Shown here in pieces: positions 30,308 to 31,638 of a DNA stretch of 31,638 bases (positions within the stretch are counted from its first letter, which is position 1; each line of letters opens with the position of its first letter). Where the stretch lies: contig CAIOHI010000220.1 of the NCBI GenBank assembly GCA_903858075.1, positions 1 through 31,638 on the forward strand, read 5' to 3'. The notes beneath the pieces are model-generated. The model ran no database searches. It was not told where the DNA came from and saw nothing but the letters and a program-made list of their open reading frames with translations. Made by a program: the position numbers and the translations under genes. Source of the stretch: an uncultured Actinomycetes bacterium (GTDB lineage: Bacteria > Actinomycetota > Acidimicrobiia > Acidimicrobiales > Ilumatobacteraceae).

Positions 30308-31465
30308 ATGAAGTTTGGAATATTTCTTCCGCCAATGCACCGTACGGGTATTAATCCCACGCTCTTGTTACATAGAGATCTTGAACTTGTGCAGTGGCTC
30401 GATGCGCTTGGCTACGACGAGGCATGGATTGGCGAACATCATTCTGCAGGTTCCGAGCTCATTGCTTCGCCTGAAGTGTTCATTGCTGCAGCAAGCCAGA
30501 GAACACAGCACATCAAGTTAGGCACCGGAGTGAACTCACTTCCCTACCACCACCCGTTCATCCTCGCCGATCGCATTGTGATGCTCGATCATCTGACCCG
30601 AGGACGAATGATGTTCGGCGCAGGGCCAGGTCAACTCACAAGCGACGCTGCCATGCTCGGAATTCCAGCCGACCGTCAACGCCCACGAATGGAAGAGGCA
30701 TTTGACGTAATGATGCGGTTATTCGCCGGAGAAACGGTAACGAAACACACCGATTGGTTCACCTGTGAAGAAGCCGTTCTGCAAATGAAGCCTTATTCAC
30801 AATTCCCAGTTGCAGTTGCATCGTCGCTCTCACCCTCTGGTTCAAAACTTGCAGGTAAATACGGCACGGGTCTTTTGTCGATTGCGGCCACCGAACCTGC
30901 CGCGTTCCATGTGCTCGACTACAACTACTCCGTTTGGCAAGACGAAGCTTCTCGTCATGGTCACAGTGTGGCGCGCGATCAGTGGCGCCTCATGGGCCCA
31001 ATGCATATTGCGGAAACTGAGAAACAAGCACGAGAAAACTGCCGCTATGGGCTGCAATGGGTCTTTGAGTATCTTTCTCACATCATTCCCATGGGAGACC
31101 CAAATGACCCTCCTCCCCCAAGTGATTTCGACGACTTTGTAGATTTCGCAAATGAAACTGGACGAATGGTGATTGGCACACCGGAAATGGCGATAGCGCA
31201 ACTATCTCGGCTAGAGGAAAAGACCGGCGGATTCGGCACTTACCTCTTTTTGGGCGCAGACCTCGCCGACTGGGGCGCCACGAAGCGCAGTTACGAACTG
31301 TTCGCAGAAAGCGTGATGCCGCATTTCCAAGATCAACTGCGCGCCCCGCAGGAAAGTTACGACAAAATAGTTCATGCGGGTTCGCGGTGGGTGGACGCAA
31401 CTCTTGGCGCCCAATTGAACGCAATTGCCGCGTATGAGCATGAAAAAGCAGAACGCATCAACTAG
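30308..31465 (+). CDS. Luciferase-like flavin-dependent monooxygenase
   Basis: A 385-residue member of the luciferase-like monooxygenase (LLM) TIM-barrel family, which uses reduced FMN or F420. MKFGIFLPPMHRTG, DEAWIGEHHSAGSELIASPEVFIAAASQRT, LGTGVNSLPYHHPFILADRI and MLDHLTRGRMMFGAGPGQL are the standard succession of strands and cofactor contacts. The oxidised substrate is not evident; some relatives act on terpenes or alkanes. ATG 30308 has GAGGAG just 3 bases upstream, an unusually tight but plausible ribosome site. It follows the PLP enzyme by 28 bases and is followed by the glycine riboswitch, which belongs to the next gene. Confidence 0.9.
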   Translation: MKFGIFLPPMHRTGINPTLLLHRDLELVQWLDALGYDEAWIGEHHSAGSELIASPEVFIAAASQRTQHIKLGTGVNSLPYHHPFILADRIVMLDHLTRGRMMFGAGPGQLTSDAAMLGIPADRQRPRMEEAFDVMMRLFAGETVTKHTDWFTCEEAVLQMKPYSQFPVAVASSLSPSGSKLAGKYGTGLLSIAATEPAAFHVLDYNYSVWQDEASRHGHSVARDQWRLMGPMHIAETEKQARENCRYGLQWVFEYLSHIIPMGDPNDPPPPSDFDDFVDFANETGRMVIGTPEMAIAQLSRLEEKTGGFGTYLFLGADLADWGATKRSYELFAESVMPHFQDQLRAPQESYDKIVHAGSRWVDATLGAQLNAIAAYEHEKAERIN

Positions 31466-31489
31466 GTTTAAGACACAACTTAATCACAC

Positions 31490-31638
31490 TCTCGCTGGGA
31501 GAGAATCCCTTATCTGGTGCCAATAAACGTCAGATGGGGGTCGCCGAAGGAGCAACCGCCCCGGAACCTCTCAGGCCAAAGGACCGGCGAGAAACTCACA
31601 CGCTGGAAAGAATGTGCTTGCACATCACCGACGGGGAA
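31490..31638 (+). ncRNA. Tandem glycine riboswitch, second aptamer cut off
   Basis: Cis-acting RNA that senses glycine and usually controls glycine cleavage or glycine transport genes. The first aptamer starts near GGGAGAG (31497-31503), pairs with CTCTC (31568-31572), and contains the conserved GCCGAAGGAGCAA core (31543-31555) and AAAGGACCGG (31578-31587). A linker leads to a second unit with CTGGAAAG (31603-31610), a hairpin ATGTGC/GCACAT (31612-31625) and a start of the second core CACCGACGGGGAA, where the window stops. The controlled gene should lie just beyond 31638 on the plus strand. Confidence 0.88.

Noticed and set aside
1..31638. CRISPR arrays, insertion sequences, tRNA or rRNA genes
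   Set aside because: No direct-repeat arrays, terminal inverted repeats, transposase motifs or tRNA T-loop/acceptor patterns were found on reading both strands.

Overview
The window reads as a chromosomal segment of an actinobacterium, most likely an Acidimicrobiia-like lineage with moderate base composition (about half G+C by eye). This is inferred from the complete Pup-proteasome gene set, a WhiB protein, a DUF4193-like acidic protein, a tatA/B-tatC-helY string as in Mycobacterium, and many small families typical of Actinobacteria. There are no mobile elements, CRISPR arrays, tRNAs or rRNAs. Coding density is very high: the largest non-coding gaps are about 165 bases, and many neighbouring genes overlap by 1-8 bases.

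Layout. 1-1332 (minus): 5' part of transketolase, which runs off the left edge, and a small conserved protein upstream of it. 1402-4973: an NDP-forming acyl-CoA synthetase coupled by ATGA overlap to a PBP4-type D,D-carboxypeptidase. 5017-5737: three tiny membrane or basic proteins joined by ATGA overlaps. 5787-13318: the pupylation/proteasome locus, in the order trmI, a divergent ferredoxin, mpa/arc ATPase, dop, pup, prcB, prcA, pafA. 13362-19043: signal peptidase I, a convergent glycerophosphodiester phosphodiesterase, then tatA/B-tatC-helY plus a lipid-kinase-like C-terminal domain protein. 19063-21926: an M20 amidohydrolase and a double-length ThyX-like protein. 22090-27337: an acidic DUF4193-like protein, a small helical protein, a GNAT acetyltransferase, enoyl-CoA hydratase, a basic uncharacterised protein, a gamma-carbonic-anhydrase-fold protein, a PrmA-like methyltransferase and WhiB. 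27420-31465: a threonine-aldolase-like lyase, a zinc-ribbon protein, a sphingosine-phosphate-lyase-like PLP enzyme and a luciferase-like monooxygenase. A tandem glycine riboswitch starts near 31490 and runs off the right edge.

How the genes work together. PafA ligates Pup to lysines, Mpa/ARC unfolds the tagged proteins into the PrcAB core, and Dop removes Pup. Here Pup is already encoded with a C-terminal Glu (GGE), so Dop should not be needed for deamidation. LepB and the Tat proteins form a protein-export block. The most general signal is regulatory: at least twelve genes have a TAnnnT-like (or CAnnnT) hexamer ending 6 (once 7) bases before the start codon, which implies widespread leaderless transcription and fixes several otherwise ambiguous starts. 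I found no clearly new multi-gene system. The best leads are the split-motif double ThyX, the GGE Pup with a private prcB promoter, the leaderless promoter set, and the standalone kinase-tail protein.
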